Shown piece by piece: positions 1 through 7,675 of a DNA stretch of 19,269 bases; within the stretch, counting starts at the first letter, position 1; every line of letters begins with the position of its first letter. The stretch lies in NCBI GenBank assembly GCA_050701815.1, contig JBOGDL010000299.1, forward strand, positions 1 to 19,269, read 5' to 3'. A model generated the notes under the pieces. The model did no database searches and was not told the origin of the DNA. It saw only the letters and a list, made by a program, of their open reading frames with translations. The DNA comes from WHSM01 sp050701815. Its GTDB lineage: Bacteria; Actinomycetota; Actinomycetes; Mycobacteriales; Micromonosporaceae. Position numbers and translations under genes: made by a program.

Positions 1-813
1 GTCTCGTACGGGACCTTCGTGGCGCAGCGGTACGCGCTGACGTACCCCCGGCGCGCCGACCGGCTGGTGCTGGACTCGGTGGTGACTCAGGACAACGCCG
101 ATCCCCTGTACGTCCCGGCGATGGCCAGGTCAGCCTGGGTGCTGCGGAAGGCTTGCCAGGAGCAGTCCTGCCCGTCCGACGACCCGGCGGAGGATCTCGC
201 GGTGACCCTGCGTCGGCATGGTGACGGGGTGCGAGCGCTGGACGCGCTGATCATCCTGTCGATCATCGACCCGAAGCTGACCAGTCCCGACTTCGCCGTG
301 CTGGACCGGCTTCGACAGGCCGCGGCGGGGAACCCGGCGCCGTGGCAGGAGCTGCTCGGCTGGTTCTCACCAGGGGACAGCACGCCTAAGGAGGAGTTCA
401 GCGCGGGGCTGCACCTGGCCACGCTGTGCCCGGATTTCACCGACCTGCCCTGGGGCGACTCGTCGGCGCCGATGCGGGGCCGGGATCAGGCTGTGCGGCG
501 TGCTGTGGCCACGCTGCCGCCCGGCTCGGTGTGGCCGTTCCAGCCGCGTACCGCTGGAGAACAGGGTTTCATCGCGAACTGCAAGCAGTGGCCACCGACC
601 CGTCCGAACCCGGCGCCCCCGCACCACCGGCTCACGATGCCGGTGCTGCTGCTGGCCGGCGACCGGGACCTGTCCACCCCGCTGCAGTGGGCTGAGGACC
701 AGTTGGCGCGCACGCCGCGGGGCGAGCTTGTGGTGATCAAAGGTGCGGGGCACTCGGTGCAACGGCGTTCCCCGGCGGGCGCGCTGGCGGTGACGGACTT
801 TCTGCTGCACTAG
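1..813 (+). CDS. alpha/beta hydrolase, TAP-like C-terminal family (5' truncated by window)
   Basis: The frame is open from base 1 and ends at TAG 811-813, so the gene starts outside the window. The first codons read V-S-Y-G-T, which matches the nucleophile elbow (GxSYG) of alpha/beta hydrolases; the Ser is at bases 4-6. Near the C-terminus, AGDRDLSTP (catalytic Asp region) and GAGHSV (catalytic His) complete the triad. The spacing fits the secreted or lipoprotein TAP-like/tripeptidyl aminopeptidase family of actinomycetes, whose last ~100 residues form the TAP_C domain. The N-terminal signal sequence, if any, is not visible. Two Cys near residues 46 and 51, and further Cys at about 142 and 195, would suit an exported protein. 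The substrate cannot be inferred; peptidase and esterase members look alike at this level. It is followed after 84 bases by tatD on the same strand. Confidence 0.85.
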   Translation, partial: VSYGTFVAQRYALTYPRRADRLVLDSVVTQDNADPLYVPAMARSAWVLRKACQEQSCPSDDPAEDLAVTLRRHGDGVRALDALIILSIIDPKLTSPDFAVLDRLRQAAAGNPAPWQELLGWFSPGDSTPKEEFSAGLHLATLCPDFTDLPWGDSSAPMRGRDQAVRRAVATLPPGSVWPFQPRTAGEQGFIANCKQWPPTRPNPAPPHHRLTMPVLLLAGDRDLSTPLQWAEDQLARTPRGELVVIKGAGHSVQRRSPAGALAVTDFLLH

Positions 814-832
814 CGGCGTGGTCGGCCGGCGG

Positions 833-864
833 CGGGCGGTGGGCGGTGGACGGGCGGTGGGCGG
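833..864 (+). repeat. G-rich direct repeat, possible G-quadruplex upstream of tatD
   Basis: The 14-base unit CGGGCGGTGGGCGG occurs exactly at 833-846 and 851-864. Together the copies give four GGG runs (834, 841, 852, 859) separated by short loops on the coding strand, which meets the usual G-quadruplex pattern. It fills most of the gap between the hydrolase and tatD. Function is inferred only; high-GC genomes produce such runs by chance. Confidence 0.5.
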
Positions 865-897
865 CTATCCCCGAGGCGTGTGTGATCCTTGGACCCG

Positions 898-1743
898 ATG
901 GGATCCAGGAGAACAGACCGCGCTGGGGGGCCGCCGCCGTCCCCGGAACCGCTGGCGACGCCGGTGTTGGACAGCCATACCCACCTTGACCTGCAGGAAG
1001 GCTGCGATCAGCCGGGCGGCGTGGCCGCCGCGATCACTGCCGCCCGGTCGGTGGGGGTGGATCGGATGGTGCAGGTGGGGATCGACGTCCCCTCCTCGCG
1101 CTGGGCCGTCGACGTCGCCACCCAGCACGACGCGGTGGTGGCGGCCGTCGCGCTGCACCCCAACGAAGCCCCGCGGCTGGACGACCTTGACGCGGCCGTA
1201 CGGGAGATCGACACGCTCGCGGCCCACCCCCGGGTCCGCGCCATCGGCGAGACCGGCCTGGACTACTTCCGCACCGGTGAGGAAGGGCGGGCGGCGCAAC
1301 AGGCCAGCTTCCGGGCACACATCGAGATCGCCAAGCGGCGTGGCAAGACCCTGGTGATCCACGATCGGGACGCGCACACCGACGTGCTGCGGGTGCTCGA
1401 TGAGGAGGGGGCACCGGAGCACGTGGTGCTGCACTGCTTCTCAGGAGACGCGGAGTTCGCGAAGCAGTGTGCGGGCCGGGGGTTCCTGATGAGCTTCGCG
1501 GGGACGGTGACGTTCTCCAACGCGAAGCCGCTGCAAGAGGCGGCGAGGGCGATCCCTCAGGAGCTGTTGCTGGTGGAGACCGACGCGCCGTTTTTGACCC
1601 CGATGCCGTACCGGGGGCGGCCCAACGCGCCGTACCTGATCCCGCTCACGGTGCGGTTCCTGGCGGAGCTGCGGGGAGATGACCTCGATCAGCTGTGCGC
1701 GGCGATCTCAGCCACCGGGGAGGCCGCATTCGGGCCTTGGTGA
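898..1743 (+). CDS. tatD: TatD family metal-dependent deoxyribonuclease
   Basis: This is a TIM-barrel metallohydrolase of the TatD family, a cytoplasmic 3'-5' exonuclease/hydrolase linked to DNA repair and turnover. The metal ligands are visible: HTH (LDSHTHLD, about residues 27-29), the Glu in GETGLDYF, the His in VIHDRDAH, the His in LHCFSGD, and the Asp in VETDAPFLTP. The 281-residue length is normal for actinobacterial members, which often have a short Pro-rich extension before the HxH motif as here. The start is uncertain: ATG 898 is chosen over in-frame TTG 889; neither has a convincing Shine-Dalgarno, and a stop lies at 883-885. The stop codon is embedded in a 17-bp tandem repeat. In many actinobacteria tatD precedes the rpf and rsmA genes, as it does here. 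Confidence 0.93.
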   Translation: MGSRRTDRAGGPPPSPEPLATPVLDSHTHLDLQEGCDQPGGVAAAITAARSVGVDRMVQVGIDVPSSRWAVDVATQHDAVVAAVALHPNEAPRLDDLDAAVREIDTLAAHPRVRAIGETGLDYFRTGEEGRAAQQASFRAHIEIAKRRGKTLVIHDRDAHTDVLRVLDEEGAPEHVVLHCFSGDAEFAKQCAGRGFLMSFAGTVTFSNAKPLQEAARAIPQELLLVETDAPFLTPMPYRGRPNAPYLIPLTVRFLAELRGDDLDQLCAAISATGEAAFGPW

Positions 1744-1774
1744 AGTTCGGGCCTTGGTGAAGTTCGGGCCTTGG
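1729..1774 (+). repeat. 17-bp tandem repeat spanning the tatD stop codon
   Basis: The unit TTCGGGCCTTGGTGAAG is present at 1729-1745 and 1746-1762, and its first 12 bases again at 1763-1774 (about 2.7 exact copies). The first copy encodes the last residues and stop of tatD; the others lie in the noncoding gap before the rpf promoter. The exact identity suggests recent slippage or duplication. Confidence 0.9.
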
Positions 1775-1806
1775 CGCATGTCAACCGGTGCGACCGGTGC
1801 GGCGAT

Positions 1807-1835
1807 TTGGCGCGGAACGGTCCGATCCGTACTCT
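1807..1835 (+). promoter_or_regulatory. putative rpf promoter, near-leaderless
   Basis: TTGGCG (1807-1812) and TACTCT (1830-1835) are separated by 17 bp, a good primary sigma-factor arrangement. Transcription would begin about 1841-1845, at or next to GTG 1845, giving a leaderless or near-leaderless mRNA. This is the main reason for preferring GTG 1845 over the upstream in-frame GTGs at 1788 and 1797. Inferred from pattern only. Confidence 0.45.
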
Positions 1836-1844
1836 CTGTGGGTC

Positions 1845-3407
1845 GTGAGCACCCCGTACGGCGCCAGGGCGGGTCAGCAGCCTCAACGCCCGTCCCCACA
1901 CCGGCTCTCTCCGGCGCCCCACCAGCGCGCCCCTCACACCACGCAGCCACACGGGCGGCCCTCGCCGGGACACCTCGACCACGGACATCCCGCTCCCGCG
2001 CATCCGGCCCCAGGGCGCCGGGGCGGGCCCCGGTCCGATCCGCAGCCGCCGCACTGGGACCCGAACAGCCCCCACGACGACAGCCCGTACGACGACGGCG
2101 ACGGCGCCAACGCCACGCAGTGGCAGCCGTACCACGGCGCGGGCGGCCACACGCAGCTGCTGCCCCGTCACGGCGCGGCTGATCACACGCAGCTTCTCCC
2201 CCGCCACGGCGCGGGCGACCACACGCAGCTGCTGCCGCCGACCGACTTCGGTCGGGCCCCGTCGCCGCAGGACCAGCGCGGCCGCCCGGATGCGACCCGA
2301 CCTTCGTCGGCTGCTGATGGCGGTGTCGGCGGGGGATTGCGGGCAACCTGCCAAGTGGTGGCGCTGCTGCTGCTGCTGGGAGGCATGGCGGGGTACTTCC
2401 TCGGCACCAACGAGGTACGGGTGGTCGACGACGGCGCCAGCAGCACTGTCCGCACGTACGCGAGCACGGTGCGCGGCCTGCTGCACCACGCAGGGCTCGC
2501 CCTTGCCAAGCACGACACGGTCAGCCCCGCCCCGCGGGCGGCGATCGGCGCTGGCGACAAGGTGGTGGTCAAGCGGGGCCGCCCGGTCACCCTCACGGTG
2601 GATGGGAAGACCGAGCGGCGATGGGTCACGTACCGCACCGTCAAGGCCCTGGTTTCGACTTTGGACCTGAAGGGCGAGAAGCTGCGCGTCTCGGCATCCG
2701 CTGACACCGTGATCCCCCGTGAGGGGATGCGGCTCACCGTGCGCACTCACAAGCGGCTCACCCTGATCGCCGATGGCGAGAAGACCAAGCTGACCACGTA
2801 CGCCGCGACCCCCGCCGAGCTGCTGCCGCAGCAGGAGCTGGAGCTCAAGGGCCGGGACGAGGTGAAGCCGAAGCTGCATCACTCCCTCGCCGGGGTGAAC
2901 AAGGTGCGGGTGTTCCGGGTCACGGTGAAGACCAGGACCGTGACCGCGGAGCTGGGGCCACCTGTCAAGGTCAAGAAGAATCCGGATTGGATGGTGGACC
3001 AGAAGGCGACGGTCGATCCCGGGAAGCCAGGCGAGGCGCGCCAGAAGGTGGAGTTGATCTACCGGGACGGCAAGTTCTCCGAGCGCAAGGTGCTCAGCAG
3101 CGAGACGCTGACCAAGCCGGAGCCGGCGTTGGTGCACAAGGGCGCCAAGCAGTACCCGGAGGACGACACCGGTCTGAACTGGGACGCGCTCGCGGAGTGC
3201 GAGTCCGGAGGCAACCCGCGTTCTGTGTCGTCGAACGGGCAGTATCACGGGCTCTACCAGTTCAACGTCCCGATGTGGCAGCGGATGGGCGGCATCGGTG
3301 TGCCCAGCGAGGCGACTCCGCGGGAGCAGACGTACCGGGCGATTCTGTTGTACAAGGCGGCGGGCGCGGACCAGTGGCCGCATTGTGGGCCCCGGCTGTT
3401 CTCGTGA
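1845..3407 (+). CDS. RpfB-type resuscitation-promoting factor (DUF348-G5-transglycosylase-like), membrane anchored
   Basis: This is a cell-wall muralytic enzyme that cleaves peptidoglycan and promotes exit from dormancy in actinobacteria. In order (numbering from GTG 1845): a ~170-residue cytoplasmic tail rich in Pro, His, Gln and Gly with four 12-residue repeats; one transmembrane segment at ~171-187 (VVALLLLLGGMAGYFLG); three DUF348 (ubiquitin-like) repeats over ~190-345; a G5 domain at ~355-435; and an Rpf lysozyme-like domain from ~444. The catalytic Glu is E453 in LAECESGGNP, and C452 with C514 (WPHCG) should form the conserved disulfide. The protein is 520 residues; longer starts (GTG 1788, 1797) are possible, but a promoter occupies that stretch. 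Its TGA overlaps the GTG of rsmA, so the two are probably translationally coupled. The large basic/Pro-rich cytoplasmic tail is unusual compared with mycobacterial RpfB. Confidence 0.92.
   Translation: MSTPYGARAGQQPQRPSPHRLSPAPHQRAPHTTQPHGRPSPGHLDHGHPAPAHPAPGRRGGPRSDPQPPHWDPNSPHDDSPYDDGDGANATQWQPYHGAGGHTQLLPRHGAADHTQLLPRHGAGDHTQLLPPTDFGRAPSPQDQRGRPDATRPSSAADGGVGGGLRATCQVVALLLLLGGMAGYFLGTNEVRVVDDGASSTVRTYASTVRGLLHHAGLALAKHDTVSPAPRAAIGAGDKVVVKRGRPVTLTVDGKTERRWVTYRTVKALVSTLDLKGEKLRVSASADTVIPREGMRLTVRTHKRLTLIADGEKTKLTTYAATPAELLPQQELELKGRDEVKPKLHHSLAGVNKVRVFRVTVKTRTVTAELGPPVKVKKNPDWMVDQKATVDPGKPGEARQKVELIYRDGKFSERKVLSSETLTKPEPALVHKGAKQYPEDDTGLNWDALAECESGGNPRSVSSNGQYHGLYQFNVPMWQRMGGIGVPSEATPREQTYRAILLYKAAGADQWPHCGPRLFS
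2115..2237 (+). repeat. 36-nt in-frame repeats encoding TQLLPRHGAxDH in the Rpf cytoplasmic tail
   Basis: Repeats start at 2115, 2151, 2187 and 2223, each exactly 36 bases (12 residues) apart. The encoded units begin TQWQPYHGAGGH (degenerate), TQLLPRHGAADH, TQLLPRHGAGDH and TQLLP (partial). Synonymous differences between copies (for example CTGCTG versus CTTCTC) argue that the peptide, not just the DNA, is kept. Confidence 0.9.
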
Positions 3408-4381
3408 CGAATGACGCGGGCCCCGGAGGCGTCCCAGGTTCCGCCGACCCGGCCGAGCCCACCGGCTCCGCCCCGGACATAGGCCTGCTGGGCCCGGCCG
3501 AGATTCGACGGCTGGCAGCTCGGCTGGGGATCCGGCCGACCAAGACACTGGGCCAGAACTTCGTGGTGGACCCGAACACGGTGCGCCGCATCGTGCGCGC
3601 CGCGTCGCTGTCTGCCGACGATGTGGTCATGGAAGTGGGCCCGGGTCTGGGCTCGCTCACGTTGGCGCTGCTGCCGGCCTGCCGCCGGGTGCACGCGGTG
3701 GAAGTGGACCCGGTGCTGGCTGCCGCGCTGCCGGGGACGGTGGCCGATCGGGCGCCGCAACTGGCGGACCGGCTGGCGGTGCTGACCGCGGACGCGTTGC
3801 GGCTGCACGCGGCGGATCTGCCGGAGCCGGCCCCGACCGCTTTGGTGGCCAACCTCCCGTACAACGTGGCGACGCCGGTGGTGCTGCACCTGCTAGCGGA
3901 GGCGCCGTCGCTCACGCATGGCCTGGTGATGGTGCAGGCTGAGGTCGCGGATCGACTCACCTCCGGACCCGGCTCCCGGGTGTACGGCTCGCCCAGCGTC
4001 AAGCTGGCCTGGCACGCCGAGGCCCGGCGCGCTGGAGCGGTGCCCAGGTCGGTGTTCTGGCCGGTCCCCAATGTCGACTCCGGCCTGGTGGCGTTCACCC
4101 GCCGGGAACCGCCGCAGGGCGCCAGCCGGCGGGCCGTTTTCGAGGTGGTGGACGCCGCCTTCGGGCAGCGCCGCAAGACACTGCGGGCGGCGCTGGCGGG
4201 GTGGGCCGGGGGAGCCCCGCGGGCCGCCGCGATACTCCACGCTGCGGGCGTGGACCCGGGAGCGCGGGGGGAAGCGCTGACGGTCGGGCAGTTCACCGCG
4301 ATCGCGGCGGCGGCGCAGGCGCACAGAGGGCAATCAGGCTGGCCCGGCGGGTCGAGCTATTTTCCACACAGAAACGGGTAG
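3404..4381 (+). CDS. rsmA: 16S rRNA (adenine1518-N6/adenine1519-N6)-dimethyltransferase
   Basis: This is RsmA/KsgA, which uses S-adenosylmethionine to dimethylate two adjacent adenines in the 3'-end helix of 16S rRNA during 30S assembly. The motifs are clear: TKTLGQNFVVD (about 46-56), SAM-binding motif I VMEVGPGLGS (75-84), acidic motif II ending VEVD (~100), the catalytic NLPYN motif (150-154), and the C-terminal FWPVPNVDSGL region. The chosen GTG 3404 overlaps the rpf stop as GTGA, giving 325 residues with a ~30-residue low-complexity N-terminal extension that is common in actinobacteria. It lies 9 bases ahead of ispE, and the rsmA-ispE pairing is conserved in this phylum. Confidence 0.96.
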   Translation: MTNDAGPGGVPGSADPAEPTGSAPDIGLLGPAEIRRLAARLGIRPTKTLGQNFVVDPNTVRRIVRAASLSADDVVMEVGPGLGSLTLALLPACRRVHAVEVDPVLAAALPGTVADRAPQLADRLAVLTADALRLHAADLPEPAPTALVANLPYNVATPVVLHLLAEAPSLTHGLVMVQAEVADRLTSGPGSRVYGSPSVKLAWHAEARRAGAVPRSVFWPVPNVDSGLVAFTRREPPQGASRRAVFEVVDAAFGQRRKTLRAALAGWAGGAPRAAAILHAAGVDPGARGEALTVGQFTAIAAAAQAHRGQSGWPGGSSYFPHRNG

Positions 4382-4390
4382 GGGGAGCGA

Positions 4391-5344
4391 GTGAGCGAGC
4401 CGCTGGAGGTCTCCGAGCGTGACCGTCCGGAGTTTCAGGCCTCAGGCTCGGTGCGGGTGCGCGTGCCCGCCAAGGTCAACCTGCACCTGGGTGTGGGTCC
4501 CAGACGCCCTGACGATTATCACGAGTTGACCACGGTCTACCACGCGATCTCTTTGTACGACGAGCTGACCGCTTCCCGTTCCGACGAGCTGGAGCTGTCG
4601 TTACGAGGTGAGGGCGAGCGGGAGCTGCCGGTCGACGCCGACAACCTCGTGGTCCGGGCGGTCAGGGCGCTGGCGGAACGAGTGGGGCGACCGGCGCACG
4701 TACGGCTGGCGTTGCACAAGAACATTCCGGTGGCGGGCGGCTTGGCAGGGGGCAGCGCGGACGCGGCGGCGGCGCTGGTGGCGTGCGACGCGCTCTGGGG
4801 CGCCGGTCTGAGCCGGGACGAGCTGGCGGAGATCGCCGCTTCGTTGGGCAGCGACGTGCCGTTCCTGGTGCTCGGCGGCACCGCGCTGGGCACCGGCCGC
4901 GGTGAGGTGGTCAACCCGGTGCTCGCGGTGGGGGTATGGCATTGGGTGGTGGCCGTGGCCCCGACCGGGCTGTCAACCCCCGAGGTGTACGCCGAGCTGG
5001 CCCGGCTGCGCCTGGCGGGGCGCGGCGGCACTCCCGCCGGTGGCCCCGATCGGCTGCTGGCGGCGCTGCGCCAGCACGACCCGCAGGTGCTCGCCTCAGC
5101 GTTGGCGAACGACATGCAGCCGGCCGCGATCTCGTTGCGACCGGCGCTGCGGCGTACGCTGCGCGCCGGTGAGGAGGAGGGCGCGCTGGCCTGTGTCGTC
5201 TCCGGCTCCGGCCCGAGCTGCGTGTTCCTGGCCGCGGACGCCGACCACGCCACGGCGCTCGCGGCGCGGTTGGCCAGCCACGGAGTCAGCCGTGCGATCC
5301 GCACCGCCCACGGCCCGGTGCCGGGGGCTCGTGTGGTCGGCTGA
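4391..5344 (+). CDS. ispE: 4-diphosphocytidyl-2-C-methyl-D-erythritol kinase
   Basis: This GHMP-superfamily kinase phosphorylates the 2-hydroxyl of CDP-methylerythritol in the non-mevalonate (MEP) isoprenoid pathway in the cytoplasm. Visible features are the N-terminal RVPAKVNLHL motif with catalytic Lys (K28), the glycine-rich ATP loop IPVAGGLAGGSADAAAAL (112-129), the catalytic Asp in GSDVPF (D155), and the C-terminal SGSGPSCVFL motif 3. Length (317) is typical. GTG 4391 has GGGGGAG at 4381-4387, four bases upstream. It presumably forms an operon with rsmA. The MEP pathway implies that prenyl carriers such as undecaprenyl or decaprenyl phosphate are made by this route. Confidence 0.96.
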   Translation: MSEPLEVSERDRPEFQASGSVRVRVPAKVNLHLGVGPRRPDDYHELTTVYHAISLYDELTASRSDELELSLRGEGERELPVDADNLVVRAVRALAERVGRPAHVRLALHKNIPVAGGLAGGSADAAAALVACDALWGAGLSRDELAEIAASLGSDVPFLVLGGTALGTGRGEVVNPVLAVGVWHWVVAVAPTGLSTPEVYAELARLRLAGRGGTPAGGPDRLLAALRQHDPQVLASALANDMQPAAISLRPALRRTLRAGEEEGALACVVSGSGPSCVFLAADADHATALAARLASHGVSRAIRTAHGPVPGARVVG

Positions 5345-5397
5345 TGGCTCGGTTGACTGGCTTGGCGACTGTGACGGCAAGGGTCAGCGAGCCCGGC

Positions 5398-5414
5398 CCG
5401 GCCGTGACGGCCGG
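5398..5414 (+). terminator. short GC-rich hairpin between ispE and the ABC-F gene
   Basis: A 7-bp perfect stem (5398-5404 with 5408-5414) closes a TGA loop. No T-tract follows, so it is only a possible weak or U-less terminator/attenuator. The rest of the 115-bp gap (5345-5459) contains no convincing gene or promoter. Confidence 0.3.
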
Positions 5415-5459
5415 CGCGATCGCGGGCTGCGGCAAGTCCCGCGTGGTTAGGTTGCTGCG

Positions 5460-7340
5460 ATGAATTCCGCGATGAACATCGTCAATCTCGACAAGGTCAG
5501 CAAGGCGTACGGGCACGCCCCGCTGTTGGACGAGATCTCACTTGGCCTGGCGGCTGGGGACCGGGTCGGCGTGGTCGGGCGCAACGGCGCCGGCAAGACC
5601 ACCCTGCTCAGGTTGCTGACCCTTGCCGAGACGCCCGACTCCGGGCGGGTGACACAGCGCCGTCAGCTGCGGGTGGGCGCCTTGCCGCAACAGGTTGACC
5701 TGGCGCCAGAAGCCACCGTGGAGGACGTGGTGCTGGGCGACGCCTGGCTCGCGGACGACCTGGGCGAGGTGCACGAGTGGGCGTCCTCGGCACAGGTACG
5801 CACAGTGCTGGCCGGCCTTGGGATGCCGGGGTTGGGTCTGGATTCACCGGTGGGGCCGATGTCCGGAGGCGAGCGTCGCCGGGTCGCGTTGGCGGCGTTG
5901 CTGGTGCGTCCCGCCGACCTGCTGGTGCTCGACGAGCCCACCAACCATCTGGACATCTCGGGGGTGCGCTGGCTCGCCGAGTGGTTGAACGGCCACGCGA
6001 AGGCTGTGGCGGTGGTCACCCACGACCGGTGGTTCCTGGATGCGGTGTGCACGGTGACCTGGGAGGTCACCGACGGCGCGGTGCGCTCGTACCAGGGCGG
6101 TTACGCCGCCTGGACGTTGGCCCGCGCCGAGCGGGAGCGAAGCGCCGCGCAATCCGAGCAGCGCCGGCAGAACCTGGTCCGCAAGGAGCTGGCCTGGCTG
6201 CGGCGCGGGCCTCCGGCACGTACCTCGAAACCGAAGTTCCGGATTGAACGGGCGAACGCGCTGATCGCGGATGTGCCCCCACCTCGGGATTCGCTCTCAC
6301 TGCACCGGCTGGCCACCGCCCGGCTCGGCAGGACGGTGTACGACCTGCGGGACGTCACGCTCGCGGTGCCCCGTGACAGTCAGGATGCCGAGACCGACGG
6401 CGCCGGGCGGCGGCTGTTGGACCGGGTCGACTGGCAGGTGGGGCCGGGTGATCGGATCGGCTTGCTGGGCGCCAATGGCGCCGGGAAGACGACGGTGTTG
6501 CGGCTGCTGGCGGGTGACGTGGCGCCGGACGCGGGCGCGGTGCGGGTCGGCACGACGGTACGCCCGGCGTACCTGTCTCAGGAGCTGGGGGAGCTGCCGA
6601 CGACCGTACGGGTGCTCGAGGCGGTGGAAGAGGTGGCGCGCCGGTTCCGGCTGGGCGACCGGGAGGTGACCGCGGCGCAATTGGCTGAGACGTTCGGCTT
6701 TGGACAGTCGCGGCTTCGGGTCCCGGTGGCTGAGCTTTCCGGTGGGGAGAAGCGGCGGCTGCAGCTGCTGCGACTGCTCGCCGCCGAGCCGAACGTGTTG
6801 CTCCTGGATGAGCCGACCAACGACCTGGACATCGACACCCTGGCCGCGTTGGAGGACCTGCTGGACTCGTGGCCGGGCACGTTGGTGGTGGCCAGTCACG
6901 ACCGGTACCTGATCGAGCGGGTCTGCGACACGGTGGTCTCGCTCCCGGGCGACGGCCGTCTGCTGCAACTGCCCGGCGGGGTCGAGCAGCATCTGGCGGA
7001 GTTCGCAGCCGGGGATCAGCTCCCCGTTGCGGCTGGCGGCCTGGCTGGGTCCGCGGTGTTGGCGTCAGGCGCCGGGGTGGCCTCACCTGGCGCTGACCCG
7101 GCGGTCGGAAGCTTGTCGCCGGCGGAGCTGCGTACGGCGAAAAAAGAGCTGGCGAAGTTGGATCGACAGGTCGCCAAGCTGGAGCGTGGTGAGCGTGAGC
7201 TGCACGAGCAATTGGCTGAGCATGCCACCGATTTCGAGAAGGTCAGCATGCTGGACGCCGAGTTGGCGCAATTGCGCCGCGAGCGGGAGGACGCGGAGGA
7301 CCGCTGGCTGGTTCTCGCTGACCAGCTCGGGAGCGCCTGA
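5460..7340 (+). CDS. ABC-F family ATPase (duplicated ATP-binding protein, Uup-like)
   Basis: This soluble protein has two ABC ATPase domains and no membrane segment, as in ABC-F ribosome-associated factors. NBD1: Walker A GRNGAGKTT (40-48), signature MSGGE (134-138), Walker B LLVLDEP (154-160), H-switch THDR (187-190). An Arg-rich interdomain linker runs ~215-300. NBD2: GANGAGKTT (337-345), LSGGE (426-430), LLLDEP (447-452), SHDR (479-482). The last ~70 residues form a charged heptad-like coiled coil (about 553-622), as in Uup-type members. Members act on the ribosome or in genome maintenance; some confer antibiotic resistance by ribosome protection, but nothing here identifies a drug-resistance type. 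ATG 5460 has TTAGG upstream; in-frame ATG 5472 (MNIVNLDKVSKAYG) aligns equally well with family starts. Confidence 0.93.
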   Translation: MNSAMNIVNLDKVSKAYGHAPLLDEISLGLAAGDRVGVVGRNGAGKTTLLRLLTLAETPDSGRVTQRRQLRVGALPQQVDLAPEATVEDVVLGDAWLADDLGEVHEWASSAQVRTVLAGLGMPGLGLDSPVGPMSGGERRRVALAALLVRPADLLVLDEPTNHLDISGVRWLAEWLNGHAKAVAVVTHDRWFLDAVCTVTWEVTDGAVRSYQGGYAAWTLARAERERSAAQSEQRRQNLVRKELAWLRRGPPARTSKPKFRIERANALIADVPPPRDSLSLHRLATARLGRTVYDLRDVTLAVPRDSQDAETDGAGRRLLDRVDWQVGPGDRIGLLGANGAGKTTVLRLLAGDVAPDAGAVRVGTTVRPAYLSQELGELPTTVRVLEAVEEVARRFRLGDREVTAAQLAETFGFGQSRLRVPVAELSGGEKRRLQLLRLLAAEPNVLLLDEPTNDLDIDTLAALEDLLDSWPGTLVVASHDRYLIERVCDTVVSLPGDGRLLQLPGGVEQHLAEFAAGDQLPVAAGGLAGSAVLASGAGVASPGADPAVGSLSPAELRTAKKELAKLDRQVAKLERGERELHEQLAEHATDFEKVSMLDAELAQLRREREDAEDRWLVLADQLGSA

Positions 7341-7536
7341 ATCCGAGCGGAGGCGCCCGCGCCCGCCCGAGGACCAGGCCCTGGGGCGCCCGATCATCTG
7401 ACAGCTCGGTGAGGATTCAAAAACCGGGCTCGCCGGTCGGCTTTGTGGGTTTGATCGATAGCGCCGCGTGCTGGCTGGCAAATCATGTCTGAATCACCCG
7501 GAATCGCATTCTTTGCGTGTGCCAATGTCAGCGGGT
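7341..7536. other. noncoding gap after the ABC-F gene
   Basis: No coding frame is supported. A weak hairpin (ACCGG 7423-7427 with CCGGT 7433-7437) is flanked by AAAAA on its left, so it would look like an intrinsic terminator only for minus-strand transcription. From about 7480 the sequence becomes clearly AT-richer than its surroundings and leads into the promoter of the first GH43-like gene. Confidence 0.5.
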
Positions 7537-7539
7537 GCA

Positions 7540-7568
7540 TTGATAAATTTCAATTAGTAACTTTTAAT
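7540..7568 (+). promoter_or_regulatory. core promoter of GH43-like gene 1
   Basis: TTGATA (7540-7545) and TTTAAT (7563-7568) are 17 bp apart in an AT-rich block. The block 7537-7569 matches 8914-8946, upstream of the second paralog, at 29 of 33 positions including the spacing. Expected transcription start is near 7575, giving a ~98-nt leader. Confidence 0.65.
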
Positions 7569-7625
7569 TTACGTGTCCGAGGGGACGCCCTTTCAGCGCG
7601 GCGGGGTGCTGTTTCTTGCTGAATG

Positions 7626-7675
7626 GTCGTTCCAGTCAGCGGTGTCATTCCCATGCGTGATCGGAGGTAGGAATG
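7626..7675 (+). promoter_or_regulatory. conserved 5' leader block with start-codon hairpin, paralog 1
   Basis: This 50-nt block ends in the start codon and matches 8992-9041 at 45 of 50 positions. It carries a strong Shine-Dalgarno GGAGG (7663-7667). TCATTCC (7645-7651) can pair with GGAATGA (7670-7676), placing the AUG in a 7-bp stem and GGAGG in the 18-nt loop. Translational control is an inference. Confidence 0.5.

Noticed and set aside
1744..1844. c-di-AMP (ydaO-type) riboswitch ahead of the rpf gene
   Set aside because: Some actinobacterial rpf genes have one, but this gap is ~100 bases, is partly tandem repeat, and contains a near-leaderless promoter; there is no room for the motif.
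1689..3548. Very long minus-strand open frame opposite tatD end, rpf and rsmA start
   Set aside because: It is the complement of well-supported genes with diagnostic motifs, and its product is low-complexity Arg/His/Leu-rich text typical of antisense frames in high-GC DNA.
7423..7437. Hairpin ACCGG-GCTCG-CCGGT as terminator of the ABC-F gene
   Set aside because: The stem is only 5 bp and the T-tract is on the wrong side for plus-strand transcription; no minus-strand gene would use it.
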